Assembly (NCBI GenBank): GCA_964419145.1
Contig: CAYQOM010000004.1
Span: 313,303 to 377,302, forward strand
Length of the DNA stretch: 64,000 nt
Reading direction: 5' to 3'
From: UBA2336 sp964419145
GTDB taxonomy: Bacteria; Bacteroidota; Bacteroidia; Cytophagales; Cyclobacteriaceae
Shown here: positions 8,226 to 15,613 of the stretch, one piece after another
Numbering within the stretch: the first letter of the stretch is position 1
Layout: the number at the start of each line of letters is the position of its first letter
Position numbers and translations under genes: made by a program
Notes under the pieces: generated by a model
The model's database searches: none
Told to the model about the DNA's origin: nothing
The model's input: only the letters and a program-made list of their open reading frames with translations

Positions 8226-8756
8226 TTAGGGTTTTGGTTGTTTTCTTAAAATAACAGACATGATTATACTCACAAACAAACCGATACCGAAGCTCTGAAC
8301 CAGGTACATGGTAGCGATTTGCCCCATATTAGTAGAAGGAAGGCTCTGTAAATTACGCTCAAAAGTTTCTTTTCCAACGCGGGCAATATCTTCTTCCGGC
8401 CACCCCTTGAGGTATTCCGTCATCAACCTGACGTACTCGGGTATAAAATTCGTTTCCAATGCACCAAAAATCCGGTATAGAATTGATCCCAAAACCCCAG
8501 CCGTGGCCACCAGCACAAAACTGCCGAACATACCCTGAAAAAAATGCAAGGCACCCTCGTTATGAAAATCGCGGTACTCTTTCAAACTAAAAAAAATGAA
8601 AATCCCGTACAGAAAAACCCGAAAGTCAAGGTAAGGCGAAATCATAACCGGGTGGCGATTCATATAGAACATGGCTATGTTCAATGCAATCGACAGCACA
8701 GCCGCAATGGCGCCATAGCGAACCGCAATGGTAAAAAGAGGTGACGGCTTTCTCAT
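8226..8756 (-). CDS. DUF4199 membrane protein
   Basis: A 176-residue, four-helix membrane protein (helices about 8-28, 40-58, 70-92, 148-168) of the DUF4199 type. It shares layout but little sequence with the next gene, consistent with an old tandem duplication. The ATG overlaps the stop of the dihydroorotase-like gene by 4 bases, so the two products are translationally coupled. Function unknown. Confidence 0.85.
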   Translation of the reverse strand: MRKPSPLFTIAVRYGAIAAVLSIALNIAMFYMNRHPVMISPYLDFRVFLYGIFIFFSLKEYRDFHNEGALHFFQGMFGSFVLVATAGVLGSILYRIFGALETNFIPEYVRLMTEYLKGWPEEDIARVGKETFERNLQSLPSTNMGQIATMYLVQSFGIGLFVSIIMSVILRKQPKP

Positions 8757-10018
8757 AATGTATTATCGAACCAGTGTTTGGTGTTGTTGAAAACAGCTAC
8801 CACTTTGCCGGTAAGCGTTTGTCCAAACCAAGGTGAATTTTTTGACTTACTCAGATTTGTTTTTTCATCCAGTTGCCACTCGCGTGCCGGATCAAGCAAG
8901 GTTAGGTTGGCTTTCGTTTCAATATCGATGACAGGTGTTTCGATGTTCAACACCTTGCGGGGCGCTACCGTAACTTTTTCCAGCAACGTTGCCCAGTCTA
9001 CCACTTTGGAAAGTGACACCAGGTTGGCGGCAAAGGTTTGCAGGTTGATGATACCGTAATCGGCATGGTCGAACTCCAGGTTTTTGCTTTCTTCATCCTG
9101 CGGCACGTGTCCTGAACAAATCACATCGATGGTGCCGTCATTCAACCCGCGGATCAACGCGTCTTTATCACGCTTTTCGCGTAAGGGTGGATTCACCTTG
9201 TAGTTCGTATCGAAGCCTACCAAAAGAGTATCATCAAGCAAAGGTTGGTAGGCAGTAATGTCGCAGGTTACCGGCAGTTTTTTCTTTGCGCTGCGAATCA
9301 GGTTTACGGAACGCGCAGAAGAAAGCCTGGCGATATGCAACCTTCCGCCTGCATATTGCAATAAATCCAGGTTGCGATGAATGGCCACTTCTTCTGCAAT
9401 GCGCGGCATGCCTTTCAAGCCCAACATGGTACTTTGCACGCCTTCGTGCATTTGTCCAAACATATTTAACCACACATCTTCCGGGTGATCGATTAACACC
9501 CCGTTAAACTTTTGCAGGTATTGAAGCGCCTTTAAAAAGATGTCGGTATGCCAGATGGTTTTCAGGCCATCCGTAAAACCAACCGCACCGGCTTCATGCA
9601 GGTCAATCATCTCGGTAAGTTCTTCACCTTTGTTATCGCGTGTTACGGATGCCAGTGCATGTACCTGTACCAGCCGGTTATCGTTATAGCGGGTCAGGTA
9701 GTTCACATCATTTTTGGTTTGGATGGCCGGTACCGTATTCGGCAGCACCGCAATTTCTGTAAAGCCCCCTGCTGCTGCCGTTTTGGTTACCGATTCCAGG
9801 TCTTCCTTGTGCTCCAGGCCCGGATCGCCCACGAAGGTGCCCATGTCAAACCAGCCGGGGGTAAGCAACATGCCCTCAGCAGAAATCACCTTATCGGCCT
9901 GGTAGTTTTTATCCCCGATTTCGGCAATACGGCCGTTTACGAGAAGAACATTTTTGACTTTTTTATGAAAGGGTGACTGTGGATCGAGGATTTTGGCTGC
10001 CTGGATGAGTATTTTCAT
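8753..10018 (-). CDS. dihydroorotase homologue lacking the catalytic metal ligands
   Basis: Amidohydrolase-fold protein of 421 residues, the length of class I dihydroorotases, aligning along its whole length. The usual DxHxH motif reads D58-M-G60-T-F62, so both metal histidines are gone. The later HIxH motif reads H228-I-A-R231, and the catalytic aspartate region (normally TDHAP) reads S302-G303-H304-V-P. Only scattered ligand-like residues such as H178 in DHPED remain. By family knowledge this should be inactive, like the PyrX-type pseudo-dihydroorotases that act as structural partners of aspartate transcarbamylase. Automatic annotation would probably call it pyrC. It overlaps DUF4199 by 4 bases and follows the toxin by 3. 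Confidence 0.88.
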   Translation of the reverse strand: MKILIQAAKILDPQSPFHKKVKNVLLVNGRIAEIGDKNYQADKVISAEGMLLTPGWFDMGTFVGDPGLEHKEDLESVTKTAAAGGFTEIAVLPNTVPAIQTKNDVNYLTRYNDNRLVQVHALASVTRDNKGEELTEMIDLHEAGAVGFTDGLKTIWHTDIFLKALQYLQKFNGVLIDHPEDVWLNMFGQMHEGVQSTMLGLKGMPRIAEEVAIHRNLDLLQYAGGRLHIARLSSARSVNLIRSAKKKLPVTCDITAYQPLLDDTLLVGFDTNYKVNPPLREKRDKDALIRGLNDGTIDVICSGHVPQDEESKNLEFDHADYGIINLQTFAANLVSLSKVVDWATLLEKVTVAPRKVLNIETPVIDIETKANLTLLDPAREWQLDEKTNLSKSKNSPWFGQTLTGKVVAVFNNTKHWFDNTL

Positions 10019-10021
10019 ACG

Positions 10022-10354
10022 CTATTGATCCAGCAAAGAAACGATTTTATTACGAACCTCCGAAAGCTTTCCTGAGTTAACTGACCCCGCTTTGTAACGG
10101 ATAATGGATTCACTGGCTGTGAAAATCCTGTTCGGCCTGATGTTACTGTCTTGTTTCAGGCTTCCAGAGATGAAATCGTCATCCAAAAGAGCAATCGCAA
10201 ATTCATCTTTTAAAAGCTTGCTGGTTACCTGACAAAGAATAATATCCTCACCAGGCAAATTGGCAATTACCAATGCAGGTCTTCTTTTGGACGATGATAA
10301 ATCGGAAAATGGAAATGGGACTATTACAACATCACCTTTTACAAATGCTTCCAT
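10022..10354 (-). CDS. PemK/MazF-family toxin
   Basis: Putative mRNA-cleaving toxin of 110 residues with the MazF fold signature: an N-terminal KGDVVIVPFPFSD strand pair, then the conserved KRRPALVI with the active-site arginine, and a C-terminal helix. It overlaps the antitoxin gene by 16 bases, the usual order (antitoxin first). It ends 3 bases before the dihydroorotase-like gene, so the pair lies inside a house-keeping style operon. RNA cleavage specificity cannot be read from the sequence. Confidence 0.88.
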   Translation of the reverse strand: MEAFVKGDVVIVPFPFSDLSSSKRRPALVIANLPGEDIILCQVTSKLLKDEFAIALLDDDFISGSLKQDSNIRPNRIFTASESIIRYKAGSVNSGKLSEVRNKIVSLLDQ

Positions 10355-10536
10355 GCCTGGTCTTCTTCAGTGGAATTCCAATCTTTTAAAGCACTTTCAC
10401 TGGCTATGTGTGTCTTTACGGAATCATCTTCCTGACGTTTCCGGTACTTGAGAAACAAAATAAAATCGTAAAGTTCCTGTAAAAAGTTATCAGGCACTTT
10501 ATTGATTTCATCTTTCACTTGTTCTCTTGTGATCAC
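10339..10536 (-). CDS. antitoxin of the MazF-type pair
   Basis: A 65-residue protein with a helical N-terminus (VPDNFLQELYDFILFLKYRK) and a C-terminal tail containing ESALKDWNSTEEDQAW. This acidic tryptophan-containing tail is typical of small antitoxins paired with PemK/MazF toxins (DUF2281-like). The only reasonable start is GTG at 10536, 7 bases after the stop of the BatA gene. It has no obvious promoter of its own, so it may depend on the upstream gene's transcription. Confidence 0.75.
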   Translation of the reverse strand: MITREQVKDEINKVPDNFLQELYDFILFLKYRKRQEDDSVKTHIASESALKDWNSTEEDQAWKHL

Positions 10537-10543
10537 TGGAATA

Positions 10544-12547
10544 TTATTTGAGAAATCGTATCAGCAATACCTCCACCAACAGGAAGAAAAGCGTCAGCAT
10601 TAACGCATATTTCCACAATGGCGTACCCAAATATCTTGTTTTTATTTCGTTAGTAAAAGTTTCTGTTGAAGAGGCTTCAAAAAGGGTGATGTTATCGCCT
10701 CCACCTAAAAGTTGCTTGATCTCTGTAGCACTCACCTGCTCCAACAAAGACTCCCGACTATCCAGGTTAAATGCGAATAAACCGGTAGTATCCTTTCCGG
10801 CAATAGCACTGTAAAAACCTGCCTGCATCGAGAACCGGGGTAACTCCAATATTACCCGGTCAGTAAGCTTTCGCTGAGCGGGAATGATTTCCTGCTGACC
10901 TGCCAACCGGATGGGCTCTTCACCGGGCAAACTATCCACGCGCATGGTAATCAAAGTTTCTGTCAGCTTGTAATACGGTTTCCAGTCAGCCTTCTTTCCT
11001 GAAGTGGCCACCCTATACATCACCGGCAGAAATAAAAAGTTAGCATTGAAATCGGTGAACTCAGCCTGCAGTGGAGAAGCGAACAGGAAAATTTTTCCAC
11101 CCTGAGCAAACTGCGACAAGAAAGGTTTATCGCTTTTTAATTTCAAAACGGCTGTACGATCCATACCCCAATCGAGCACACGCCTGGCTTTCGGTAAAAT
11201 CAACCGGTTCGATCGCTCTTCAAAAATATTTTCAAAGAAGGGATTGGCATAATCCGGTGTTTCCAGTTCAATAGCTTCCGCCTCTATCATCACCGAAAGA
11301 TTAGGGAGCGCCAACAGATTACGATAAGCCGTCACATCCGGCATAGATGATGGAATGACTACCAACGTTCCTCCTGCCGTAGCATATCCACGCAGTGCTT
11401 GAATCAATGCTGCATCAATCCGGTCGAGGCCATTCACCACAACCAGGTCGCTCTCCCCAAATGATGAATAGTTAATGTTACCGGAATTATACGACCGAAA
11501 CGTAAACACATCCTGATTACCGAAAACTTTTTCAATTGGTGTTGGGGTATTGCTTTGTTTTATCTCAATCACTTTCACTTTTTCTGAAAAGTTAAGGGCG
11601 AGATAGAACTCATTATCGAAGCTTACGGGGTAATCATTGAAGCTAATTATCGCACGATTGTTACCACGTGAAGACGAAACAATATCGAATGAAGTAGTAA
11701 CACTGCCACGCGCAGGAATGCTCACCGAGCTTGTACCTGATTGAACCCCATTGATAGAAAGTTTCGTAAGCAATTGCTCGATTGAGCGATTGCCATCATT
11801 ACGCAACTTAACCATGAGCGTGTTTTTTTCGCCTCCGACTACAAACGGATTTTCCAGGTAAGCAGTGTCCACGAAAATATTGGCCAATGTTTGTGTGGTG
11901 AGCGGTATCAGGTGTAACCGTTGCAAGCTATCTACCAAATCTGACTGCACTGCACCAAGTGTTGATTTCTGAAAATCAGAAATCCAGAAAATTTCCTTTT
12001 GGATGGTTGAGCCACCAGTGTTGTCAACTTTTTCCTTTACCTCTTGCAGAGTTCTGCTCAAAGGCGATAACCTTACTTGCGCCAACAAGTCAATCAGTTC
12101 CGGTTTGGTTTTGAACGAATTCGAGAAGGGCGCAAAATCATTGGTGACGAGTTGAAAGCGTGTATCCTGCGGAAAAATCTCTACCAGCTGATTGGCCATG
12201 GCGATGCCGGCATCCAGCGCACGGGTTTTCTCGCCAACCGGTGCCGACATGCTCAGGGAATTATCAAGTACAATAACCACCTGCTGTTGTGCCGAAACCT
12301 GCTCTTCAGCCGGAAGAAAAGGCTGTGCAAATGCGAGCACCAAAAAGAGCAGGAATAACAGACGAGAAGCCAATATTAAATAGTGTTTGAGCTTACGCTT
12401 GGCCGAGGTTGCCTCCTGAACTTGCTTCAGAAAACGTGTACTGGAAAAGAAAATCTTTTGTGTCTTTCTGAAATTGAAAAGGTGCACAATAATGGGAACG
12501 GAAAGCGCTGTCAGGGCCCACAGAAATGTCGGATACACAAAACTCAT
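10544..12547 (-). CDS. BatA/VWA-domain membrane protein
   Basis: Membrane protein of 667 residues. The N-terminal BatA domain (about 1-80) holds two hydrophobic helices and the FLWALTALSVPIIVHLFNF motif. A von Willebrand A-like domain follows with the metal-site motif D95-N-S97-L-S99; a long beta-rich periplasmic part and a final membrane helix (about 646-664) complete it. Proteins of this kind belong to the Bacteroidota BatA group, linked in other systems to MoxR ATPases, though no MoxR gene is present here. It appears to be the first gene of a long leftward operon. Confidence 0.87.
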   Translation of the reverse strand: MSFVYPTFLWALTALSVPIIVHLFNFRKTQKIFFSSTRFLKQVQEATSAKRKLKHYLILASRLLFLLFLVLAFAQPFLPAEEQVSAQQQVVIVLDNSLSMSAPVGEKTRALDAGIAMANQLVEIFPQDTRFQLVTNDFAPFSNSFKTKPELIDLLAQVRLSPLSRTLQEVKEKVDNTGGSTIQKEIFWISDFQKSTLGAVQSDLVDSLQRLHLIPLTTQTLANIFVDTAYLENPFVVGGEKNTLMVKLRNDGNRSIEQLLTKLSINGVQSGTSSVSIPARGSVTTSFDIVSSSRGNNRAIISFNDYPVSFDNEFYLALNFSEKVKVIEIKQSNTPTPIEKVFGNQDVFTFRSYNSGNINYSSFGESDLVVVNGLDRIDAALIQALRGYATAGGTLVVIPSSMPDVTAYRNLLALPNLSVMIEAEAIELETPDYANPFFENIFEERSNRLILPKARRVLDWGMDRTAVLKLKSDKPFLSQFAQGGKIFLFASPLQAEFTDFNANFLFLPVMYRVATSGKKADWKPYYKLTETLITMRVDSLPGEEPIRLAGQQEIIPAQRKLTDRVILELPRFSMQAGFYSAIAGKDTTGLFAFNLDSRESLLEQVSATEIKQLLGGGDNITLFEASSTETFTNEIKTRYLGTPLWKYALMLTLFFLLVEVLLIRFLK

Positions 12548-12649
12548 TGCCGAAAATTACAATTTACGCACCATCTATAACGCATAAAGCCCCGGAAGAA
12601 TTACAAAATTTGATTGGCGGAAACGTGACTTTACTGAAGGCAAACCGTC

Positions 12650-12677
12650 ATCGCGGCCGAGGCACGAGAGCCGCGAT
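12650..12677. repeat. inverted repeat ATCGCGGC/GCCGCGAT
   Basis: Perfect 8-base arms separated by 12 bases in the non-coding stretch between the BatA gene and the GIY-YIG gene. It resembles the GC-rich palindromic intergenic elements seen elsewhere in the window. There is no following T-run on either strand, so it is not an obvious terminator. Confidence 0.6.
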
Positions 12678-12714
12678 CCAGAAATTTTGATAACCTAAGC
12701 TGGATAGCGAGTCA

Positions 12715-12732
12715 TTCCGATAAGTATCGGAA
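12715..12732. repeat. palindrome TTCCGATA-AG-TATCGGAA
   Basis: Perfect 8-base inverted repeat with a 2-base loop, three bases before the stop of the GIY-YIG gene. It may be an intergenic repeat unit or help end transcription; there is no clear T-run. Confidence 0.6.
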
Positions 12733-12734
12733 CT

Positions 12735-13043
12735 TTACCGTTGACTAAGTTCTCTATCGTCATACCACCCATTACTCAAGTCCCTCCAGTCTGGATTCAT
12801 CTTTGTAATCAACTCAATCTTCCACTTTCGTAAATATTTTTTTAATTGCTTCTCCCGATGAATCGCATCCCTCACATCTGAGTACTCCTCAAAATATACA
12901 AGCTGATCGCAATTGTACCTTGATGTGAAACCCTTATTGAATTTCGTCTTATGTTGAAAAATCCTTCGCTCTAAACTATTTGTTATTCCCGTGTAGAAAA
13001 CGGTATGCCTCTTATTGGTTAAAATATAGACGTAGTATGTCAT
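12735..13043 (-). CDS. GIY-YIG nuclease-domain protein
   Basis: Compact protein of 102 residues made of a single GIY-YIG domain. The GIY-like block is YYVYILTNKRHTVFYTGITN (residues 3-22), followed by the conserved arginine in LERRIFQH, a YFEE strand with the glutamate, and the REKQLKKYLRKWK helix. Such single-domain copies are numerous in Bacteroidota, and their cellular role is mostly unknown. It stands alone between palindromic repeats, which suggests a mobile or selfish history; another, broken GIY-YIG copy lies at 47444-47714. Confidence 0.88.
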   Translation of the reverse strand: MTYYVYILTNKRHTVFYTGITNSLERRIFQHKTKFNKGFTSRYNCDQLVYFEEYSDVRDAIHREKQLKKYLRKWKIELITKMNPDWRDLSNGWYDDRELSQR

Positions 13044-13071
13044 ATTGATAGATCGTTTCTATTAATGGGAT

Positions 13072-13107
13072 CGCGGGTCAAGCCTGCTTATCGCAGGCAA
13101 GCCCGCG
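13072..13107. repeat. REP-like nested palindrome
   Basis: Outer arms CGCGGG (13072-13077) and CCCGCG (13102-13107) enclose inner arms GCCTGC (13082-13087) and GCAGGC (13093-13098). The doubly nested GC-rich layout is that of a repetitive extragenic palindrome. It sits just beyond the ssb terminator. Confidence 0.62.
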
Positions 13108-13110
13108 AAA

Positions 13111-13140
13111 AAAGCCTGACCCATTTCTGAGCCAGGCTTT
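13111..13140. terminator. bidirectional Rho-independent terminator after ssb
   Basis: Arms AAAGCCTG (13111-13118) and CAGGCTTT (13133-13140) form a hairpin. On the minus strand the hairpin runs into a T-rich stretch, ending the ssb transcript 20 bases after its stop codon. Confidence 0.75.
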
Positions 13141-13160
13141 TCTCCAACTGCAAACGGGTA

Positions 13161-13493
13161 TTACTTACCGCCTAGCATGAGCAGGTCGTTTACGTTAATC
13201 TCGGTAACGTAACGCTTCTCGCCTTCCGTAGTCTCGTAATTGCGGTGCACGAGCTTACCTTCTACGCATACTTCTTGTCCCTTCTTCAGGTACTTTTCGG
13301 CCACACCGGCCAGGCTACCCCAGATCACGATGTTGTGCCATTGCGTGTCCTCCACCTTCTCACCTTTCGCATTCTTGTACGAGTCGGTTGTTGCAATGGA
13401 GAAAGAAGCTTTCTTCTTATCACCAAACTCTTTTACTTCAGGATCTTTGCCTAAACGACCGATCAATTGCACGCTGTTTCTCAAACTTTTCAT
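13161..13493 (-). CDS. ssb: short single-stranded DNA-binding protein
   Basis: OB-fold single-stranded DNA-binding protein beginning MKSLRNSVQLIGRLGKDPE and showing the conserved WHNIVIWG and YVTEI strands. It is only 110 residues and stops right after the OB fold (LLMLGGK). The flexible linker and acidic DDDIPF-type tail that recruit repair and replication proteins are absent, so this is probably an accessory SSB rather than the main replicative one. I used ATG 13493 rather than a far upstream codon because the conserved domain begins there. A palindromic repeat lies in its leader, and it is divergent from a zinc-ribbon gene. Confidence 0.9.
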   Translation of the reverse strand: MKSLRNSVQLIGRLGKDPEVKEFGDKKKASFSIATTDSYKNAKGEKVEDTQWHNIVIWGSLAGVAEKYLKKGQEVCVEGKLVHRNYETTEGEKRYVTEINVNDLLMLGGK

Positions 13494-13531
13494 AACTGTA
13501 TAATTTAATTGTTTAACATACACATTCTTGC

Positions 13532-13554
13532 CACGCTGAGCCTGTCGAAGCGTG
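13532..13554. repeat. inverted repeat CACGCT/AGCGTG in the ssb leader
   Basis: Six-base arms flank GAGCCTGTCGA. The core GCTGAGCCTGTCGAAGC is a familiar intergenic repeat in Bacteroidota and other genomes. It is 39 bases before the ssb start and would be transcribed into the leader if the promoter lies further upstream. Confidence 0.55.
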
Positions 13555-13641
13555 AGCGCCAATCCCTTTGTTGTCGATTGACGATGCAAAGGTGTGGGCA
13601 GAAAAAAACCGGAGTCGTATGATAATCGCTTACTTTCGGTT

Positions 13642-13673
13642 ATATTCGTTTGTAAACGTTTATAAACGGATAT
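13642..13673. promoter_or_regulatory. 32-base near-perfect palindrome, operator-like
   Basis: Two 16-base halves (13642-13657 and 13658-13673) are reverse complements at 14 of 16 positions with no spacer; the centre holds GTTTGTAAAC and GTTTATAAAC side by side. It ends 25 bases before the zinc-ribbon gene's ATG, in the divergent region shared with ssb, so a dimeric or tetrameric repressor site is likely. The regulator is not identified. Confidence 0.6.
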
Positions 13674-13698
13674 AAAAACCGATAAAACCCCCGAAATC

Positions 13699-14058
13699 AT
13701 GGCGAAAACTGAAGAAAAAGTCTGTCTGGAGTGTGGCGATAAAATTAAGGGCCGGGCCGATAAAAAATTCTGTTCAGACCAATGCCGCATCAGTTACAAC
13801 AACAAATTGAACAGCGATGAGACCAACTACATCCGCAACGTGAACAACATTTTACGTAAGAACAGGCGGATATTGATGGAGCTCAACCCGGATGGAAAAT
13901 GCCGCGTGAATCGATCCAAGCTCAACGAAAAAGGTTTCGATTTTACGTATTTTACAAGTCTGTATAAAACCAAGGAAGGCGCCATTTACCATTACTGCTA
14001 TGAACAAGGCTACCTGGAAATGGATAACAATTACTTCCTGTTGGTAGTTAAGAAGTAA
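13699..14058 (+). CDS. zinc-ribbon protein (DUF2116-like)
   Basis: A 119-residue protein with an N-terminal treble-clef/zinc-ribbon motif CLECGDKIKGRADKKFCSDQC (two CxxC-type pairs, residues about 9-29) followed by a basic helical region (SYNNKLNSDETNYIRNVNNI). It resembles the DUF2116 zinc-ribbon group of Bacteroidota. Function is unknown; the finger and basic stretch suggest nucleic-acid binding. It is divergent from ssb with a 32-base palindrome just upstream, so autoregulation is plausible but unproved. Confidence 0.8.
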   Translation: MAKTEEKVCLECGDKIKGRADKKFCSDQCRISYNNKLNSDETNYIRNVNNILRKNRRILMELNPDGKCRVNRSKLNEKGFDFTYFTSLYKTKEGAIYHYCYEQGYLEMDNNYFLLVVKK

Positions 14059-14088
14059 CTGAATTATAACCCAACAAAACCTATTGCT

Positions 14089-15585
14089 ATGTGGCCTTTA
14101 CAAAACCTACTCTTTATCGCTTTCTTGATAACGGTATTCTCCTGTTCAAAAAAAGAAACTGAAGCAATCTCTTCGATTGAACCCCATCGTCCCCAATTCC
14201 ACTTCTCCCCTCCTGCCAAGTGGATGAATGATCCGAATGGCATGGTGTATTATGAGGGTGAATATCATCTCTTCTATCAACACTATCCCGACAGCACCGT
14301 GTGGGGCCCCATGCATTGGGGACATGCCGTGAGCAAAGATTTGATTCACTGGGAACATTTGCCCATCGCTCTTTATCCGGATTCATTAGGCTATATCTTT
14401 TCAGGAAGCGCGGTTGTGGATGCCAACAACGCTGCCGGCTTTCAATCTGGAAATGAACAACCTTTAATTGCGATATTCACCTACGACAAGCAAGGCTACG
14501 AAACACAAGCGATTGCGTTCAGTAACGATAAGGGTCGAAACTGGACGAAGTATGAAAATAACCCAGTGATTAAAAATCCGGGGGAAAAAGATTTTCGCGA
14601 TCCGAAAGTTTTCTGGCACGCGCAGTCTGAACATTGGATCATGTCCTTGGCGGTGGCTAACCGCATTCAATTTTTCAGATCTAAAAATTTAAAAGATTGG
14701 GAACTTACGGGTGAGTTTGGTCGCGAGCACGGCAATCACGGTGGCGTGTGGGAATGTCCGGATTTATTTCAACTGCCTGTTATCGGTACAACAGAATCGA
14801 AATGGGTTTTATTGGTGAGCATCAATCCGGGTAGTCCGAACGGTGGTTCAGGTACGCAATACTTCATCGGCAATTTTGATGGCAAAACGTTTACCAGCGA
14901 ACATGAACCATCAACCGAACGCTTTATTGATTACGGTCGCGATAACTATGCCGGTGTTACATGGGGCAATGCACCCGATGGCCGTACTATCTTCTTAGGT
15001 TGGATGAGCAACTGGAATTACGCACAGGTTGTACCCACCGAAACCTGGCGCAGCGCCATGACGCTTCCGCGCGATTTGTCGTTACACAACACAAGCGCGG
15101 GTATCCGTCTTGTTTCAACGCCTTCCAAAGAAGTGGAACAACTTCGGTCAGCAAAAAGAGAAATAACGGTTGATCAATCCTTTATCCATAAGGGATTGGC
15201 TGAAGTAAAAGTTGAGATTGATCTCAATGAAACCACAGCAAAAGATTTCGGCATTCAACTCTTCAACAGCAAGAATGAAAATGTCCGGATAGGCTACGAT
15301 CGCGAAAGCAACCGGTTTTATGTTGATCGCACCAATCCGGGCAAGAAAGAATTTTCGAATGATTTTGCGGGCATTCAGTACGCGCCTCGCTTTTCTGACA
15401 GCAACATCCTTACGTTGCACATTTTTGTTGATGTAGCCTCCGTTGAGTTATTTGCAGATGAAGGGGTAACTTGCATGACTGCAATCTTCTTCCCTACAGA
15501 AGATTTTACACAACTGAAACTATTTGGCGATGGTGAAGTGAAAGTTCTTTCCACGGAGGCCTACGAATTGAAATCAATTTGGTAG
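14089..15585 (+). CDS. glycoside hydrolase family 32 lipoprotein (levanase/invertase type)
   Basis: Secreted fructan- or sucrose-cleaving enzyme of 498 residues. A lipoprotein signal ends FSC19, so it is anchored to a membrane. The GH32 five-bladed propeller carries WMNDPNG with nucleophile D48, the transition-state motif R170-D171-P172 and the acid/base E222 in ECPD; the C-terminal beta-sandwich covers about 350-498. No SusC/SusD pair or fructokinase sits nearby, so it is not part of a complete utilisation locus here. It starts 30 bases after the zinc-ribbon gene; the next gene encodes a DUF819 transporter. Confidence 0.94.
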   Translation: MWPLQNLLFIAFLITVFSCSKKETEAISSIEPHRPQFHFSPPAKWMNDPNGMVYYEGEYHLFYQHYPDSTVWGPMHWGHAVSKDLIHWEHLPIALYPDSLGYIFSGSAVVDANNAAGFQSGNEQPLIAIFTYDKQGYETQAIAFSNDKGRNWTKYENNPVIKNPGEKDFRDPKVFWHAQSEHWIMSLAVANRIQFFRSKNLKDWELTGEFGREHGNHGGVWECPDLFQLPVIGTTESKWVLLVSINPGSPNGGSGTQYFIGNFDGKTFTSEHEPSTERFIDYGRDNYAGVTWGNAPDGRTIFLGWMSNWNYAQVVPTETWRSAMTLPRDLSLHNTSAGIRLVSTPSKEVEQLRSAKREITVDQSFIHKGLAEVKVEIDLNETTAKDFGIQLFNSKNENVRIGYDRESNRFYVDRTNPGKKEFSNDFAGIQYAPRFSDSNILTLHIFVDVASVELFADEGVTCMTAIFFPTEDFTQLKLFGDGEVKVLSTEAYELKSIW

Positions 15586-15613
15586 TATTGTCGTGCACCA
15601 AACCTGAAACCTC

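Noticed and set aside
13494..13790. N-terminal extension of ssb to 13790
   Set aside because: The extra 99 residues cross a palindrome, the operator and the divergent gene's start; the OB fold begins exactly at ATG 13493.
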